Origin: Arcobacter sp. LC1
GTDB lineage: Bacteria; Campylobacterota; Campylobacteria; Campylobacterales; Arcobacteraceae
Direction of reading: 5' to 3'
Length of the DNA: 64,000 nucleotides
Assembly: GCA_021378565.1 (NCBI GenBank)
Contig: JAACJU010000001.1
Coordinates: 351,458-415,457 of the forward strand
A program made the position numbers and the translations under genes. Of this stretch, positions 62,767 through 64,000 are shown piece after piece; position 1 is the stretch's first letter; each line of letters opens with the position of its first letter. The notes under the pieces were generated by a model. That model did not search any database. It was not told the origin of the DNA and worked only from the letters and a program-made list of their open reading frames with translations.

Positions 62767-64000
62767 TTACGCTCCTTGAATTTTTGGTGGTTGATATGCT
62801 AGATTTGGACTAACATTATCGACTTTTTTGATTGCCACTAATAAAGTGTTCGCTGTTGTAGCTTGCGCCATTTGTGAAGATGGTCTTGAAGATGTCAAAA
62901 CATTAATTTGCCCTGAATTACATCTTACTTTTCTTTGGTCATCTCCAAACATTGAATCTCCAGCTTCTGGATTTTCAGGAGAATACCAAGCACCCTCTTC
63001 TAGTGCAGCCACGCCTTGTCTTATAGTATTTGTTACTACAACTCCTGCTAAAAGACTTCCTCTGTTATTGTAAACTTCTACAATCTCACCATCTTTCACA
63101 CCAAATTTTTGTGCGTCTTTTGGGTTGATTCTTATAGGTTCTCTACCTTGAACTTTATGGGCATTTTGTACCCAAGTATTATCAAGCTGAGAATGTATTC
63201 TATAAGTTGGATGTGGAGAAACTAGATGTAATGGAAATTTTTTAACTAATTTTTCATTTCCTAACCATTCAGCTGGTTCAAACCAAGTAACATGGCCTTT
63301 GAAATCTTTGTATCCAAATTTCGCAAATTTTTCTGAATAGATTTGAATTTTTCCGCTTTCAGTTTGTAATTTATTTTTAACTGGATCTTCTCTAAATGCT
63401 TGATGTCTAACAAATTTCTTAGCCTCAGCTGGAATAGAATATTTAACAACACCTTTTTCCCAAAATTCTTCAAACGAAATTCCCATTTTTTTCTTAGCGT
63501 AAGATCTAGCATATAATTTTTGTATCCATTGCATAGGAGTTTTATTTCTTGTAAATCTTTTTTCTTTACCAAATCTTTTTGAAAGACTAGCAAAGATTTC
63601 ATAATCATCTTTTGATTCATATCTAGGTTTTAATATTTGCTTCATTGCATAAATTCTATCATTAGAATAAGACATTGCACCAGCTACATCATTTCTTTCC
63701 ATTGTAGTAGTTGCAGGAAGTACAATATCAGCCATTTTAGCTGATGGAGTCCACCAAGGCTCAACAACAACATAAGTATCTAGTGTTCTTATTGCGCCAA
63801 TTAATTCATTTATATTTGGTTGATGCCCTATAGGAGAACACCCAGCACTAAGCATAAAATGCACTTTTGGATAAGTTAATCTGCTACCTTTAAAGTCAAT
63901 AGTTTCACCATCTTTTAAGATTAAATCACTCATTCTAGAAGCTGGAATTGAAAATCTTACTTTGTCTCCTCCACCTTGGCTAAGTCCACCGACAGTTATT
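62767..64000 (-). CDS. torA: TorA/DMSO-reductase-family molybdoenzyme, copy 2 (C-terminal part; runs off the window)
   Basis: The frame is open to the window end: residues before the first ATG (63933) read ITVGGLSQGGGDKVRFSIPASR, matching the copy 1 segment IGGFPQGGGDKVRTAIPASR. So the gene continues outside and the visible 411 codons are its C-terminal half. It is very similar to copy 1 over the shared part (VVVEPWWTPSAKMADIVLPAT; SGKIQIYSEKFAKFGYKDFKGH; RCNSGQINVLTSSRPSSQM), including long near-identical DNA stretches. It has a cytochrome c gene right downstream, so this is probably the complete TMAO/DMSO reductase unit. Confidence 0.9.
   Translation of the reverse strand, partial: ITVGGLSQGGGDKVRFSIPASRMSDLILKDGETIDFKGSRLTYPKVHFMLSAGCSPIGHQPNINELIGAIRTLDTYVVVEPWWTPSAKMADIVLPATTTMERNDVAGAMSYSNDRIYAMKQILKPRYESKDDYEIFASLSKRFGKEKRFTRNKTPMQWIQKLYARSYAKKKMGISFEEFWEKGVVKYSIPAEAKKFVRHQAFREDPVKNKLQTESGKIQIYSEKFAKFGYKDFKGHVTWFEPAEWLGNEKLVKKFPLHLVSPHPTYRIHSQLDNTWVQNAHKVQGREPIRINPKDAQKFGVKDGEIVEVYNNRGSLLAGVVVTNTIRQGVAALEEGAWYSPENPEAGDSMFGDDQRKVRCNSGQINVLTSSRPSSQMAQATTANTLLVAIKKVDNVSPNLAYQPPKIQGA

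Noticed and set aside
1-64000. CRISPR array or transposase/insertion sequence
   Set aside because: No regularly spaced identical repeats and no transposase-like protein seen on either strand.

Overview
The window is an AT-rich (roughly 27-30% GC by eye), densely packed piece of a Campylobacterota (Epsilonproteobacteria) chromosome, most likely Campylobacter or Arcobacter-like. The evidence is the gene order (dus - Cj0124c-like - dksA - rlmH - accD and peb4 - fba, both as I know them from Campylobacter jejuni), a CosR/HsrA-type regulator, typical IAHQWRQPL-type sensor kinases, TATAAT-centred promoters with little -35 signal, and a poly-G contingency tract.

Layout. 1-10.6 kb: housekeeping genes, all on the minus strand (ftsH, prmA, dus, a membrane protein, dksA-like, rlmH, thiE-like, accD, metK, glmS, moaA). 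10.8-14.9 kb: an NrdG-like activase, a type IIG restriction-modification enzyme and the C-terminal remnant of a probable abortive-infection gene. 14.9-22.1 kb: serS, a PLP enzyme, exbB-exbD, a phase-variable beta-helix lipoprotein that is OFF in this sequence (G9 tract), fba and a PEB4-like foldase. 22.3-31.4 kb: a CosR-like regulator with its own kinase, a CoA-binding protein, a DHH phosphoesterase, an Rrf2 regulator, rpsO, a TetR/SMR efflux pair, a Y-family polymerase, a nitroreductase, a TauE/SafE exporter and a small outer-membrane barrel. 31.4-36.9 kb: a possible integrase remnant, tRNA-Met and a YbhGFSR-like ABC exporter. 37.1-44.6 kb: a TorA-family molybdoenzyme, a FecBCD-type ABC importer and a sensor kinase. 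44.6-60.4 kb: a divergently transcribed inositol utilisation cluster. 60.4-64 kb: a glycosyltransferase, a response regulator, a monohaem cytochrome c and a second TorA that runs off the window.

The most interesting system is the inositol cluster. It encodes an Frc-type sugar ABC importer, IolG, IolE, IolD and MmsA/IolA, but the window has no IolB, IolC or IolJ. In their place are an aldehyde dehydrogenase, an IlvD/Edd-family sugar-acid dehydratase and an HpcH/HpaI aldolase. Chemically these three could turn 5-deoxyglucuronate (the IolD product) into 5-deoxyglucarate, then 4-hydroxy-2-oxoadipate, then pyruvate plus malonate semialdehyde. MmsA would finish to acetyl-CoA and CO2. That would be an ATP-independent, non-phosphorylative myo-inositol pathway. 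I infer it from gene content and have not seen it described. A type II NADH dehydrogenase-like flavoprotein in the same cluster could reoxidise the NADH produced.

Other points worth a second look are the G9 switch in front of the beta-helix lipoprotein, a 'dehydrogenase' paralogue lacking its catalytic Lys and His, two torA paralogues in direct orientation flanking about 25 kb, tandem ATGGAAAACAAA repeats in front of metK, a hairpin with a U tract just before glmS, and a ModE-box-like palindrome and repeated operators in front of the FecBCD-type transporter.
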